Notes: generated by a model not told the origin, from the sequence alone. A stretch of DNA of 64,000 bases from Deinococcus sp. Leaf326 (GCF_001424185.1 NZ_LMOM01000013.1:15251-79250); one strand, 5' to 3'; numbered from the stretch's first letter, positions 43,585 to 53,799 are shown. Translations and numbers: made by a program.

Positions 43585-43700
43585 ACCTCTCACTGTGCCG
43601 GGCCAAACTGACCCGCGTGTGACTCCCCTCTTGATCTTTTGTGAGGACAGCACAAATGCGCTGCCTCCCGCTATGGGAGAACGGCGCAGGATAGAGGGAC

Positions 43701-45839
43701 TCAGGCAGCGGTGGGCAGCGCTGCAGGCGGCTCGCGGCGGCTTCCGGCCTTCTGCCAGAAATACACCAGGGCGATGAGACCCAGAGCGCCCAGGTCGTAC
43801 AGGACGCCGTTGGGAATCATCAGGATGAACGCCGCGACGAGCAGCAGCAGCATCTGGATGGGGTTGGTCCGGCGGTGCAGGAAGCGCAGCGTGGCCGCCC
43901 CGAAGGCCACGAGCCCCAGGAAGGCGAAGAAGATGATGGGAATGGCCTCGGTCCAGGGCAGAGCGCCCAGGCGGCCGTCCTGGATGAGCAGCAGAGACGG
44001 GTTGAAGAACATCATGTAGGCGAGCAGGGCCGTGCGCATCTCGTACTGGAAGGCCTGCACCCCTGTCTTCATCGGGTCGCCCCCGGAGATGGCGGCGGCG
44101 GCGGTCGCCGCCAGCGCCACGGGCGGGGTACTGTCGGCCATGATGCCGAAATAGAAGGCGAACAGATGAACCGGCAGCATCTCGCCGGGGTTACTGGTGT
44201 CCAGCCCGGCGATCTTGGCGATGATGGGCACGATGAGTGCGGCCATGACGATGTAGTTGGCGGTCGTGGGCAGGCCGGTGCCCAGGATCAGCGCGATGAG
44301 CTGGGCGATGAACAGCGTGACCAGAATCCGCAGGAACGGGTTGGAGAAGGCCGCCGCCGCCGCTTCCAGCACGTCGGCCAGGCCGTAGCCCAGGCCCGTG
44401 ATCGTCACGATGCCTACGACGATGCCTGCCGAGGCGGTGGCGATGGCGATGCCGATCATGTTGCGGGCGCCGCTTTCGAACGCCGCGACGATCTTCTGGC
44501 CGCCTTCGATCAGGCTCCGGCCCGCGCCGCGCCCGTCCCGCCGGCCCCAGAACAGCTCCTGCGCGAGCATCATCAGCATCATGCCGATGATCGTGAACAG
44601 GGCGACGCGCTCGGGCACCGCCTCATGATTGAAGGTGAGCGTGCCGATGAGGTAGCCCAGCGGGAAGAGGTAGTACCAGCCCTCCAGAAACGACTTTTTG
44701 AAGCGGGGCAGTTCGTCGCGCGGCACCCCCTGAAGGTTGAGCTTAAGGGCCTCGATGTGCGCCACCACGAGCAGGGCGGCGTAGCACAGGAAGGCCGGAA
44801 TGGCCGCCGCCAGGATCAGGGTCCGGAACTCGATCTGAAGGTTTTCGGCGATGATGAAGGCGGCCGCGCCCATCGCGGGCGGCATGAGCTGCCCGTTGCT
44901 GGAACTCGCGACCTCGATGGCTCCGGCCTTCTCGCGGCTGTAGCCAGTGCGCATCATCGTGCCGATGGTGATGTTGCCGCCGGTCACGACGTTGGCGACG
45001 GCGCTGCCACTGATCATGCCGTTGAGGCCGCTGCTGACGATGCTGGCTTTGGCCGCCCCGCCCCGGAAGCGCCCCAGCAGGCTCTGGGAGATGTTCATGA
45101 ACCAGTCGCCCGCGCCCATCTTGTCGAAGACGGCCCCGAACAATACGAACAGGAATACGATCTGCGCGCTGACCCCCAGCGACGTGCCGAAGATGCCCTC
45201 GGTGTTGGTCGCCAGTTGCCCCACGAGCTGCGGCCAAGTGCTGCCGTTGTGAAACGGCGTCTGGATAAAGGGCAGCGCCCCACGCGCGCCCATCAGCGCG
45301 AACAGGATGAAGCCGACCGACACGAGGACCATCGAGATGCCCAGGGTCCGCCAGGTCGCCAGCAGCAGCATGACGACCAGCAGGCTGCCCATCCACAGGT
45401 CCATCGGGACGTCGGCCCGCATACCGCCGTTGTTGGCGATATTGGCGTACTGAAAGAGAAAGTACAGTACCGAAGCCACGGCGAGGGCGCCCTGCACCCA
45501 GTCGAACCAGGGCACGCGGGTTTCGGGCCGGCCGGGCCTGTTCTTGAACGAGAACACCAGAAAGGCCAGCGCAAAGCCGAAGCCCAGGTGAATGGAGCGC
45601 AGATTGATGGTCGGGATGGTGCCAACATAGGCGGAATACATCTGGAACAGGCACCAGCCGACGGCCACCAGCGTGACCAGGAGCGCCTGCCAGCCGAACA
45701 GTTTGCGTCCGCCGGTTTCGGCGGCGGCGACCATCTCCAGGGCCTGTTTTTCGCCTTCGGTCAGGGCCTCGCCGGGACGGGAGGGCATCGGCTGGTCTGG
45801 GCCGGGGGGAACGCGGTCGGAAGTTGTGGGTCTGCTCAC
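43701..45839 (-). CDS. TRAP transporter permease, fused 4TM-12TM (TAXI type)
   Basis: 712 residues and about 16-18 membrane spans, the fused DctQ-DctM form that goes with TAXI binding proteins. Marks are GFALAFLVFSFKNRP early, then the large-subunit pattern GLNGMISGSAVANVVTGG, MMRTGYSREKAGAIEVASSS, GQLMPPAMGAAAFIIAE, and LILGTGLPTTANYIVMAALI. It imports organic acids or amino acids with sodium or protons. It lies 88 bases after the binding-protein gene with a strong hairpin in between. Substrate cannot be told; glutamate is known for some TAXI proteins. Confidence 0.93.
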   Translation of the reverse strand: MSRPTTSDRVPPGPDQPMPSRPGEALTEGEKQALEMVAAAETGGRKLFGWQALLVTLVAVGWCLFQMYSAYVGTIPTINLRSIHLGFGFALAFLVFSFKNRPGRPETRVPWFDWVQGALAVASVLYFLFQYANIANNGGMRADVPMDLWMGSLLVVMLLLATWRTLGISMVLVSVGFILFALMGARGALPFIQTPFHNGSTWPQLVGQLATNTEGIFGTSLGVSAQIVFLFVLFGAVFDKMGAGDWFMNISQSLLGRFRGGAAKASIVSSGLNGMISGSAVANVVTGGNITIGTMMRTGYSREKAGAIEVASSSNGQLMPPAMGAAAFIIAENLQIEFRTLILAAAIPAFLCYAALLVVAHIEALKLNLQGVPRDELPRFKKSFLEGWYYLFPLGYLIGTLTFNHEAVPERVALFTIIGMMLMMLAQELFWGRRDGRGAGRSLIEGGQKIVAAFESGARNMIGIAIATASAGIVVGIVTITGLGYGLADVLEAAAAAFSNPFLRILVTLFIAQLIALILGTGLPTTANYIVMAALIVPIIAKIAGLDTSNPGEMLPVHLFAFYFGIMADSTPPVALAATAAAAISGGDPMKTGVQAFQYEMRTALLAYMMFFNPSLLLIQDGRLGALPWTEAIPIIFFAFLGLVAFGAATLRFLHRRTNPIQMLLLLVAAFILMIPNGVLYDLGALGLIALVYFWQKAGSRREPPAALPTAA

Positions 45840-45866
45840 GGCGTCCTCATTTATGGGAAAGAAGGC

Positions 45867-45902
45867 GGGGCCAGTCGCACTTCGGTCTGGGCGACTGGCC
45901 CC
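45867..45902 (-). terminator. Hairpin between TAXI and TRAP permease genes
   Basis: A perfect 12-bp stem (45867-45878 with 45891-45902) with a 12-base loop, followed on the minus strand by CGCCTTCTTTCCC. Probably partial termination or message stabilisation. Confidence 0.7.
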
Positions 45903-45927
45903 GGACGGTCCGGCACGGAGCCGGGGC

Positions 45928-46896
45928 TTACTTGACGTTCAGGCCCTGTTCCTTCCAGAACTTGACAGCGCCGGGGTGCAGCGGAGCGGGGACGCCCTTG
46001 ACGGCGGCAGCGTTGCTGAAGCTGGTGTTCAGGACGGGATGGATCGCCTTGACGCCGGGCGTACTGGTAAAGACCGCCTTCATGGCCTTGTAGACAGTAT
46101 CGTCGCTGACCGCGCTGCTCGCCACCAGGGTCGCCTGCACGGCCACGCCGGGCACGGTCGCGCCGACGCCCTTGTAGCTCTTGGCCGGAATGTTGTAGCG
46201 CACGTAGAAGGGGTACTTCTTGATGAGCGCCGAGGCCTGGTTGCCGGCAACCGGCACGAGGTTGACGTCCACCGTCTGGGCGATCTGCGAGATGGCGCTC
46301 GCGCCCACGCCGACCGTGTAGAACAGCGCGTCGGCGCGCTTGTCCTGCATCAGGCTGATGCCCTGGGCCGGCGAGACGCGCAGGGCCTGGCCCAGGTCCT
46401 CGAACTTCAGGCCGTAGGCTTCCAGAACCTGCCGGGCGGTCTGTTCGGTACCCGAGCCCAGGTCGCCGATGACCACGCGCTTGCCCCTGAGGTCGGCAAT
46501 GCTGTTGATCTTGGCGTCCTTGCGGGCGATCACGTGCAGGACTTCGGGGTACAGCACGGCCAGGGTACGCACCTTGTTGTTGGCCTTGCCCTCGAAGGCC
46601 TGGATGCCGCTGCCCTTGTAGGCGTAGTAGGCGATGTCGTTTTGCACGATCGCCATGTCGAGCTCACCGGTCGCCAGGGCGTTCATGTTGAACACGCTGC
46701 CGCCCGTGCTGCGGGCGTTGGCGCGCACGCCACTGCCCGCGTCGTTGACCATCTTCGCCATCCCGGTGGCCACCGGAAAGTACACGCCGGTCGTGCTACC
46801 CGAGCCGATGGTCAGGAAGGAATTGCTCTGCGCGAGCGCCGCTCCCAGGGTCAACAGGGCCAGCGCAGCCCCAACGGCAGGAATGAACTTTTTCAT
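45928..46896 (-). CDS. TAXI family TRAP solute-binding protein
   Basis: 322 residues. Signal peptide ends at ALA near residue 21. The mature chain has the TAXI marks: FLTIGSGSTTGVYFPVATGMAKMVN at the start, ARSTGGSVFNMNALATGELDMAIVQND, ADLRGKRVVIGDLGSGTE and LMQDKRADALFYTVG. It binds the substrate in the envelope and passes it to the fused permease. AAGGAG lies before the ATG. Divergent from the GlnQ-type gene, with 169 bases between the two starts. Confidence 0.94.
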   Translation of the reverse strand: MKKFIPAVGAALALLTLGAALAQSNSFLTIGSGSTTGVYFPVATGMAKMVNDAGSGVRANARSTGGSVFNMNALATGELDMAIVQNDIAYYAYKGSGIQAFEGKANNKVRTLAVLYPEVLHVIARKDAKINSIADLRGKRVVIGDLGSGTEQTARQVLEAYGLKFEDLGQALRVSPAQGISLMQDKRADALFYTVGVGASAISQIAQTVDVNLVPVAGNQASALIKKYPFYVRYNIPAKSYKGVGATVPGVAVQATLVASSAVSDDTVYKAMKAVFTSTPGVKAIHPVLNTSFSNAAAVKGVPAPLHPGAVKFWKEQGLNVK

Positions 46897-47052
46897 GGTC
46901 GGCTCCTTGTGCTATGCCGGGCCCCTCCTCTCTCTGGGGACAGGCCTGGCTGTGTGGAATGCCGCAGGGTAGCATGACGTTAAAGGCCAGATGAAAGAGT
47001 TCGGCCCGGTTTGTGGCGGGCCCGGAGGCGGCCCTGCGGCGCACCCAGCCTG

Positions 47053-47058
47053 TAGACT
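47053..47058 (+). promoter_or_regulatory. Leaderless -10 box TAGACT
   Basis: TAGACT, seven bases before the ATG at 47066. Confidence 0.65.
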
Positions 47059-47065
47059 GCCGGCC

Positions 47066-47857
<792 letters not shown>

Positions 47858-47874
47858 GTCCAGGGGCGCGGGGC

Positions 47875-49140
47875 TCAGGCGTCGCGCCGCAGCCTGCCGC
47901 ACCACCACCATGCCGCAGCACACAGCACGAAACTCAGGGCGAAGACGGGCGTGTAGCCCGCGCGGTCGGCGATGAGGCCACCCACGACCGGAGTGAACAG
48001 GGCGGCGCCCACCAGCGTGTTCAGCGTGCCGATGTAGCGGCTGCGTGCGCCGTCGGGGGCAATGTTGAGCAGGTGGTTGGTATGGCCCAGGTTGAACCCC
48101 TGCGCCGCCACGCTCGTCAGGATGAACACGCCCAGATAGGCCCAGGCTCCGAGATCCAGCGCCCCCACCGTGAAGGCCCAGACCGGCGCGAGGCCGTAGA
48201 ACACGCTGGCGTAGCGGATGATCCGGCGCGAGCCCTTGCGCTCGGCGACGCGCTGCCACACCACGTTCGACAGCGGCGCGGCGGCCGTGAGGGCCATCAC
48301 AAAGGCCCCCAGGATCGCCGCCGGAAAGTGCAGGGCGCGCAGGGCGTACACCGCAAAAAAGGGTTCGCTCATGCTCGCGCCGGCCAGCAGCAGCCGCACC
48401 GTCAGGAAGGCCCGGAAGTGCGGGTCGCGCAGTGTCTCGGGAATAGCGCGCAGCTCGCCCCGGAACCCCTGGGGGGGCAGCGGCGGGTCGGGAGGCTCAT
48501 TGACCAGCCCGAAGACCCAGTAGCCGAAGGTGTAGGCGACGGTACCCAGCGCGAACAGCAGCGCGTAGTTGAGCGGAAAGGCGAGGTCCGAGCCCAGCAC
48601 CGCGCGCACGACCAGGCCCGCCCCGAAGGCCAGCAGCCCGCCGTACAGGTTGCGCGTCCCAAAAAAGCGCGGGCGGCGGTCCGGCGAGACCGTCTTGCTG
48701 ACCACCTCCAGAAACGGCAGGCCCGCCACACCCGAGGCCAGGGCGTTGGCGAGCATCGCCAGCACGAACAGGGTCAGGCACAGGGCGGGCTGCTCGGCCA
48801 AGAAGGCGGCGATCAGGACCATCGCCACGTAGGTGGCCGCCCGGATGAAGGCCGCCGAGCGGTACACCGGCAGCTTGTAGGGTGTGCCCCGGACCCGCGC
48901 GGCAATCAGGAGCTGCGGCAGCATCCAGCCGCCCCCGGCGATGGCCGGCAGCAGCCCGATGACCCAGTTGGGAGCGCCCAGCCGCGCCGCGAAGCCCGAG
49001 ATGACCACGGAGACGTTCAGGAACCCGTCGCCCGCGAACACTGCCCAGCCGTTGAAGATGCCCAGCCGCTCGTTGCGGTCCCAGCTGCGCCGGGGGGCGG
49101 AATCGGGCAATGGGGGCACGGGAGCGTCGGGGGCAGGCAT
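47875..49140 (-). CDS. MFS transporter
   Basis: 421 residues with about 12 hydrophobic spans. The N-tail is Pro-rich. The loop after the fourth span has SPDRRPRFFGTRNLYGG, and a second matching loop in the C-half has ERKGSRRIIRYASV. The C-half shows NIAPDGARSRYIGTLNTLVG, the pattern of the MFS group often annotated as permease of unknown substrate. It converges on glnQ with 17 bases between the stops and no hairpin. A TAGCCT box ends nine bases before the ATG. Confidence 0.85.
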   Translation of the reverse strand: MPAPDAPVPPLPDSAPRRSWDRNERLGIFNGWAVFAGDGFLNVSVVISGFAARLGAPNWVIGLLPAIAGGGWMLPQLLIAARVRGTPYKLPVYRSAAFIRAATYVAMVLIAAFLAEQPALCLTLFVLAMLANALASGVAGLPFLEVVSKTVSPDRRPRFFGTRNLYGGLLAFGAGLVVRAVLGSDLAFPLNYALLFALGTVAYTFGYWVFGLVNEPPDPPLPPQGFRGELRAIPETLRDPHFRAFLTVRLLLAGASMSEPFFAVYALRALHFPAAILGAFVMALTAAAPLSNVVWQRVAERKGSRRIIRYASVFYGLAPVWAFTVGALDLGAWAYLGVFILTSVAAQGFNLGHTNHLLNIAPDGARSRYIGTLNTLVGAALFTPVVGGLIADRAGYTPVFALSFVLCAAAWWWCGRLRRDA

Positions 49141-49149
49141 GGCCCGCCC

Positions 49150-49155
49150 AGGCTA
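49150..49155 (-). promoter_or_regulatory. Candidate -10 box TAGCCT
   Basis: TAGCCT on the minus strand, nine bases before the MFS ATG at 49140. Confidence 0.45.
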
Positions 49156-49168
49156 GGGCACGCTCGCT

Positions 49169-49193
49169 GGAGGCGTCTGTTCCACAGGGACAG
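49169..49193. repeat. Copy D of a short dispersed motif (divergent)
   Basis: GGAGGCGTCTGTTCCACAGG then GACAGG. Compare GGCGTCCGTTCTGCTGGGGAC in copy C. The match is weaker. Confidence 0.3.
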
Positions 49194-49218
49194 GGCCGGG
49201 GTTCAGGGTGTAGGCACC

Positions 49219-50349
49219 TCAGGGCAGGGGCAGAAAGTCCAGTGGCGTCTCCGGCAGGTCGTGCAGGAAACCGAGGAGCAGCGCCTGTGCACCTTCCAGG
49301 TCGCGGCGGTCCAGAACCTCGACGGGGCTGTGGGTGTAGCGGTTCGTGACCGATACGGCCCCGGTCGGCACGCCCAGGTATTGCAGCGCGCCCGCGTCGG
49401 TGCCGATCCCCTTGAGGAGTTCGTGCTGCACCGCAATTCCCCGCGACTGCGCGGCGCTCAGCAGCCCCAGCCGCACCGCTGGATGGGCCAGGGTCGAGAA
49501 GTCCATCACCTTGACGGTCGGCCCCGCGCCCAGCCGCAGCGTGGGGGCGCCGAGCTCGGGGGTGTCGTCGGCAGCCGTCATATCCAGGGCCAGCGCCACG
49601 TCGGGGGTCTGCCCAGGCGGCAGGCTGCGGGCCAGCACCTGCGCGCCGCGCAGCCCGACCTCCTCCTGCACCGAGAAGGCGGCGACCAGGGTGACCGGGG
49701 GCCGGGCGCCGTCACTGAAGCCCGCCAGCAGCGCCAGCAGCACCGCGCAGCCGGCGCGGTCGTCCAGGGCGTGGGCGGTGTAACGCCCGCTGCCCCGGCC
49801 GAGCTCGGTCAGTTCGCCGGCAAAGCCCACCGGGTCGCCGGGCTGCACCCCCATCGCGGCGGCCTCGGCGGCGCTGCAGGCGCCGATGTCCACGTAGAGC
49901 GCCGCGTAGGGTATGACGCTCGCGCGGTCGGCGTCGGTCAGCAGGTGGGCGCTCTTGGTGCCGATCACGCCGGGCAGGCGGCCAGTGTCGGTGCGCACCC
50001 ACACGCGCTGGGCCGGCAGAATGCGGTCGTCGCTCCCGCCCACCTTCTCCAGCCGCAGGGCGCCGCCCTCGTCTATGCGCCGCACCCGGAACCCGATCTC
50101 GTCCATGTGCGCGCAGATCAGCAGACGCCGGGCCGAGGGATCGGCCGCGCGGCGCACCGCCACCACGTTGCCCACCGCGTCCACGCTCAGCTCGTCGGCG
50201 TGGGGCCGGGCGAGGTCCAGGACCCGCCGGACCACGTCTTCCTCACTGCCGCTGGGGCCGGTGACCTCCACGAGCCGGCGCAGGTACTCCATGACGGGCG
50301 AGAGGTCGCCGGACACGGCCGCCGACAGGATTGCTTCCGGGTTGTTCAT
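49219..50349 (-). CDS. M42 family metallopeptidase (glutamyl aminopeptidase/endoglucanase-like)
   Basis: 376 residues from the ATG at 50349; a GTG two codons earlier is also possible, but a TAGAAC box stands six bases before the ATG. The di-zinc site residues lie in ICAHMDEIGF, HALDDRAGCAVLLAL, FSVQEEVGLRGAQ (catalytic Glu), ALDMTAADD and RYTHSPVEVL. These enzymes are large oligomeric aminopeptidases that trim peptides in the cytoplasm. It follows the acetamidase gene on the same strand with an 80-base gap. Confidence 0.93.
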   Translation of the reverse strand: MNNPEAILSAAVSGDLSPVMEYLRRLVEVTGPSGSEEDVVRRVLDLARPHADELSVDAVGNVVAVRRAADPSARRLLICAHMDEIGFRVRRIDEGGALRLEKVGGSDDRILPAQRVWVRTDTGRLPGVIGTKSAHLLTDADRASVIPYAALYVDIGACSAAEAAAMGVQPGDPVGFAGELTELGRGSGRYTAHALDDRAGCAVLLALLAGFSDGARPPVTLVAAFSVQEEVGLRGAQVLARSLPPGQTPDVALALDMTAADDTPELGAPTLRLGAGPTVKVMDFSTLAHPAVRLGLLSAAQSRGIAVQHELLKGIGTDAGALQYLGVPTGAVSVTNRYTHSPVEVLDRRDLEGAQALLLGFLHDLPETPLDFLPLP

Positions 50350-50429
50350 GGCCACGTTCTAGAGCATCCGGCCGCCGACGCGGCGCCCGCCGTCCGGCCG
50401 AGGCGAGCGCCCCCGGAGTGTCGGCCGCC

Positions 50430-51428
50430 CTAGCGCGTGAAGAGGCTCTGGGGCAGCAGGGCACTCACGGTGTAGTGCGGCGCGTCCACGATCTGGCTGA
50501 TGCGCAGGTCCACGCAGGCGCTCGCCAGAATGTAGGCGTCGGTGAAACTCAGGCCGTAGTCCTCACCCAGGTGCGCCAGCATTCCCCGCAGGGCGTGGCG
50601 GGCGGCCTCCAGCAGCTCGGGGGCGTGTCCGGTGGTCACGTAGGCCCCGGCAGCCCACAGCGGGGTCGGCTCGGGCGGGGTGCGCAGCTCCGGCATGGCG
50701 AGGGTGCGCCCCCACCGCAGCCCCAGGCGCACCGTCACCGTGCCGTCCGTCTCGATCCCAGTGCCGGATACCTCGCCGTCGCCCTGCGCCGCGTGGACGT
50801 CGCCCACACTCAGGAGCGCGCCGGGCACCTCGACCGGCAGGTACAGCGTGCTGCCCGCCACCAGTTGCCGCACGTCCATGTTGCCGCCCACATGGCGGGG
50901 CGGCGCGGTGGGATGCGGCCCCCACGCGGCGGGCGCCACCCCGATCACGCCGGGAAAGGGCGCCAGCGGCAGCCGCGCCCGGAAGCCGGGGGCCAGGAAG
51001 TCCGTGTGGCTGCCCGCTCGCAGGTCCCAGAAGTGGGTATGTGCATCAGGCACCTCGTCGTCCAGCAGGCCGATGCCGCCGGGCCGGCAGCCGGTCCAGC
51101 CCCAGTCGCCGGTCCGGACCTCCAGCAGCTCGACGACCAGCGTGTCGCCGGGCTGCGCGCCCTCGACGTATACCGGGCCGGTCAGGGGGTGGCCGCGCTG
51201 GCCCCCGGTCAGGGGTCCCGGCGAGTAGATGCCTGCCGTAATGAGGCCTTGCAGGTCGCTGGGTGCGCTCAGTTCACCAGCCGCCACCTGCCGGGCCACG
51301 TGGCCATACGAGGCGTCCAGCGTCCCGAAAGTGACCGTGTCACCGGGCGCGATGTGCAGGGCTGGGGGCAGCGCCGCGTCCCAGACGGTATGAACGGCTC
51401 CGGTGGCCTTCAGGTGGTGTTCGGGCAT
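50430..51428 (-). CDS. Acetamidase/formamidase family protein
   Basis: 332 residues. It shows HTVWDAALPPALHIAPGDTV at the N-terminus, GPVYVEGAQPGDTLVVEL near residue 95, PGVIGVAPA, GGNMDVRQLVAGSTLYLPV and the late HAAQGDGEVSGTGIE with the metal-binding His. These enzymes release ammonia from formamide or acetamide. Family members range from true amidases to untested proteins. A TACACT box stands five bases before the ATG. It follows the ClC gene on the same strand by 38 bases. Confidence 0.9.
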   Translation of the reverse strand: MPEHHLKATGAVHTVWDAALPPALHIAPGDTVTFGTLDASYGHVARQVAAGELSAPSDLQGLITAGIYSPGPLTGGQRGHPLTGPVYVEGAQPGDTLVVELLEVRTGDWGWTGCRPGGIGLLDDEVPDAHTHFWDLRAGSHTDFLAPGFRARLPLAPFPGVIGVAPAAWGPHPTAPPRHVGGNMDVRQLVAGSTLYLPVEVPGALLSVGDVHAAQGDGEVSGTGIETDGTVTVRLGLRWGRTLAMPELRTPPEPTPLWAAGAYVTTGHAPELLEAARHALRGMLAHLGEDYGLSFTDAYILASACVDLRISQIVDAPHYTVSALLPQSLFTR

Positions 51429-51433
51429 GGCGG

Positions 51434-51439
51434 AGTGTA
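51434..51439 (-). promoter_or_regulatory. Candidate leaderless -10 box TACACT
   Basis: TACACT on the minus strand, five bases before the amidase ATG at 51428. Confidence 0.5.
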
Positions 51440-51466
51440 GCCCGCTGTGGGCCCGGCCCAGGCCGG

Positions 51467-53128
51467 TCAGGCGCCGGGCAGCCGCAGCACGCCTTCCAGG
51501 GCGGCGTAGGCGTCGGGTCGCGCCAGAAACACCAGTTCGTCTTCGGGGGTCAGGCGCAGTTCGGCGTGGGGCAGGCGCACGCTGCCGTCGCGCACGATGC
51601 CCACGACCTCCACGCCCGGTGGCAGGGCCAGCAGCCGCACCCGCGCGCCGCGCCAGCTCGCCGGGACGGCGCGGCGGTACAGCTCGGGCTCATTACTGGC
51701 GGGGGCATCTGCCGGCGCGGCGGCGCCCGCCGAGCTGGCACCGGGGGGCGCGTCGTAGGGGGTGCCGGGGGTGTCGGTATCGGGCGTCCGGCGGGCCACG
51801 TAACGCACCGTGCCGGGCAGCGCGGCGAAGGTGGGCGCGGCGTGGACCCGGCTGCGGGCGCGCGAAATGGCCTGTCCCGGCAGCAACCCGCTCTCGCCGC
51901 TCAGCAGGTGCGCGGTGCCGGCGGCGAGCAGCGCGACCGGCAGCAGCGCCTCGCCGCCCCAGGCCACGACGAGCAGTGAGGCGCCGACCGGAGCGTTCAG
52001 GGTGACGGCCAGGAAGGCCGCCGACCCCACCAGCGCCGCGACCGCCACGTCTAGCCCCAGCAGGGTGCCCAGGCCGGCTCCCAGCAGGCCGCCGGTCGCC
52101 ACCGAGGGGAAGATGCCCCCCCCGAAAGCCAGCCGCGCGCCCAGGGCCAGCAGCGCCCAGCGCCACAGTCCCGCGCCCGCCGCGTCCGGTCCCAGGAAGC
52201 CGCTTACACTCAGCTGTAGCCAGCCAGTGCCGTCGCCCAGCACGGCCGGTGTGCCCAGAAAAGCCACCGCCGCCGTGAGCAGCCCGAAGACGCCGCCGAG
52301 CACCGGCCGCGCCCAGCCGTCGCTCCACTGCGCGGGCAGCAGCCGGGCAGCGCGCAGCAGCAACCAGCCCGCCAGCACCACGCCCAGCACCACGCCGATC
52401 AGGGCAGGCAGCTGCGCCAGGGCAGGCACCTGCACGTCGGGCACGCTGAAGAGCGGCGCGAAGCCGAAGCCCAGGCCGTACACCGCGTAAGCCACAACCG
52501 CCGCCAGCACGCAGGGCATCAGCACCTCGACCTCGAACTCGAAGCGGCGGTAGAGCACCTCGGCGATCAACACGGCCGCCGCCAGTGGGGCGTGCAGCAC
52601 GGCCCCCAGGCCCGCAGCCGCGCCGGCCAGGGTGAGGGTGCGGGTCTCGACCGCGTCGAGCCGGGTCACGCGCCCCAGCAGCCGGGTAGCGATCTGGCCC
52701 AGCATGGTGAAGGCCGAGTCGCGCCCCACCAGCAGGCCTGCGCTGTAGGCCACGGCCGTGCCCACCAGGGTCCGCAGCCCGGCGCGCAGGCCCGGCCAGG
52801 TGCCCCCGGCGTGGTAGCCGCGCACAAGTTGCGTGAGGGGTGCGCCCGGTTCGGCAGGCACCAGCCACGCGTACAGCGCCCCCACGAACGGCAGGCACAG
52901 CAGGCCCCAGGGCAGCGCGTCCCCGAACGCCATGAGCAGCCCGCCCTCGCCGGGGGTCCCGGGAGGGGAGTAGCCGGTGAGCATCGCGCCCAGGGGGTGC
53001 AGGGCGTCGAGCACGAGCCGCAGCAGGATACACAGCCCACCGACGAGCAGGCCGAGCAGCACGCTCAGCACCACGACGCGGCCCGTTTCGAGCCGGGTCA
53101 GCACCGCGCGGGGCAGGGGAGAACGCAT
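51467..53128 (-). CDS. ClC-type chloride channel/antiporter with RCK_C domain
   Basis: 553 residues from the ATG at 53128 (TAGGAT eight bases ahead); the 82 extra residues of the longer frame are rejected. It has about 11-12 membrane spans in the ClC order, with GGGIFPSVATGGLLGAGLG as the third anion-site motif. The usual GREGP motif reads GRDSA, so the gating Glu is replaced by Asp. The GSGIP-type motif is not recognisable. A TrkA-C/RCK_C domain follows at about residues 480-553 (VVGIVRDGS, LTPEDELVFLARPD), which usually binds a ligand such as a nucleotide. Anion transport coupled or gated by that domain is inferred. Confidence 0.85.
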   Translation of the reverse strand: MRSPLPRAVLTRLETGRVVVLSVLLGLLVGGLCILLRLVLDALHPLGAMLTGYSPPGTPGEGGLLMAFGDALPWGLLCLPFVGALYAWLVPAEPGAPLTQLVRGYHAGGTWPGLRAGLRTLVGTAVAYSAGLLVGRDSAFTMLGQIATRLLGRVTRLDAVETRTLTLAGAAAGLGAVLHAPLAAAVLIAEVLYRRFEFEVEVLMPCVLAAVVAYAVYGLGFGFAPLFSVPDVQVPALAQLPALIGVVLGVVLAGWLLLRAARLLPAQWSDGWARPVLGGVFGLLTAAVAFLGTPAVLGDGTGWLQLSVSGFLGPDAAGAGLWRWALLALGARLAFGGGIFPSVATGGLLGAGLGTLLGLDVAVAALVGSAAFLAVTLNAPVGASLLVVAWGGEALLPVALLAAGTAHLLSGESGLLPGQAISRARSRVHAAPTFAALPGTVRYVARRTPDTDTPGTPYDAPPGASSAGAAAPADAPASNEPELYRRAVPASWRGARVRLLALPPGVEVVGIVRDGSVRLPHAELRLTPEDELVFLARPDAYAALEGVLRLPGA

Positions 53129-53136
53129 CGTGCGCC

Positions 53137-53142
53137 ATCCTA
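53137..53142 (-). promoter_or_regulatory. Candidate -10 box TAGGAT
   Basis: TAGGAT on the minus strand, eight bases before the ClC ATG at 53128. Confidence 0.5.
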
Positions 53143-53268
53143 GAGCATCTGGCAAAAGGAGATGCTCCCTATTCTCCCGCCCCCGGACGCGAATTTCGCG
53201 GAGCAGGTCGGCCGGGGCCCCTGTGTTCCCGCCGGCCGGAGCAGGTGGAATCCGGGCCGGGACCTCCC

Positions 53269-53274
53269 TAGAGT
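53269..53274 (+). promoter_or_regulatory. Leaderless -10 box TAGAGT
   Basis: TAGAGT, six bases before the ATG at 53281. Confidence 0.6.
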
Positions 53275-53280
53275 GGAGCC

Positions 53281-53799
53281 ATGTCTGCCGTTCCCGTCCC
53301 CCTCGCCCACGAAAAGAACCCCGCGCAGCGCGCCCTGCTGCTGCTGGCGGCCCTGATCCTGCTCGGCGGGGCATGGCTGCCGCTGGGCGAGCCGCTGCCG
53401 TTGCCGCTGCGCTGGCTGTGCACGGTGCTGGCGACCAGTGTCGTGTGGCTGATGGTGGCCATGCCCCGCAGCCTCGGCTACGACCTGACGGACGAGGGCC
53501 TGCGGGTCCAGCGGATGTCGGGCACCTTCACCTGGCCCTACACCGACCTGCGGGTGCTGTCCCCGGCCGGCCGCCTGGGGGCGAAGGTGGGCGGCGTGGG
53601 GGTGCCGGGCTATCACAGCGGCACCTACCGCTGGCAGGGACCGCCCGGCCAGGAAGAACCCAGGGTCGTGCGGGGGCTGGCCTCGGCCCGGCAGGGCGGG
53701 GTGCTGCTGTCGGTGCAGGGCAAGCCCCACTACCTGACGCCCGCCGACCCGCAGGCCTTCGTGGCGGCGCTACGGGCGCGGGGGGTCCCCAGGAAATAG
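53281..53799 (+). CDS. Membrane-anchored bacterial PH-like domain protein
   Basis: 172 residues. Two hydrophobic spans at about residues 18-36 and 42-61 anchor it. The rest is a beta-rich domain with YDLTDEGLRVQRMSGTFTWP and PHYLTPADPQAFVAAL at the end, the pattern of bacterial PH (bPH-type) domains. In between is GYHSGTYRW. The role is unknown; the domain is likely cytoplasmic and binds lipid or protein. Divergent from the ClC gene across 152 bases. Confidence 0.7.
   Translation: MSAVPVPLAHEKNPAQRALLLLAALILLGGAWLPLGEPLPLPLRWLCTVLATSVVWLMVAMPRSLGYDLTDEGLRVQRMSGTFTWPYTDLRVLSPAGRLGAKVGGVGVPGYHSGTYRWQGPPGQEEPRVVRGLASARQGGVLLSVQGKPHYLTPADPQAFVAALRARGVPRK

Noticed and set aside
48073..50433. Plus-strand open frame of 786 residues across the MFS and M42 genes
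   Set aside because: Antisense to two well-supported genes; His/Gln/Arg-rich shadow.
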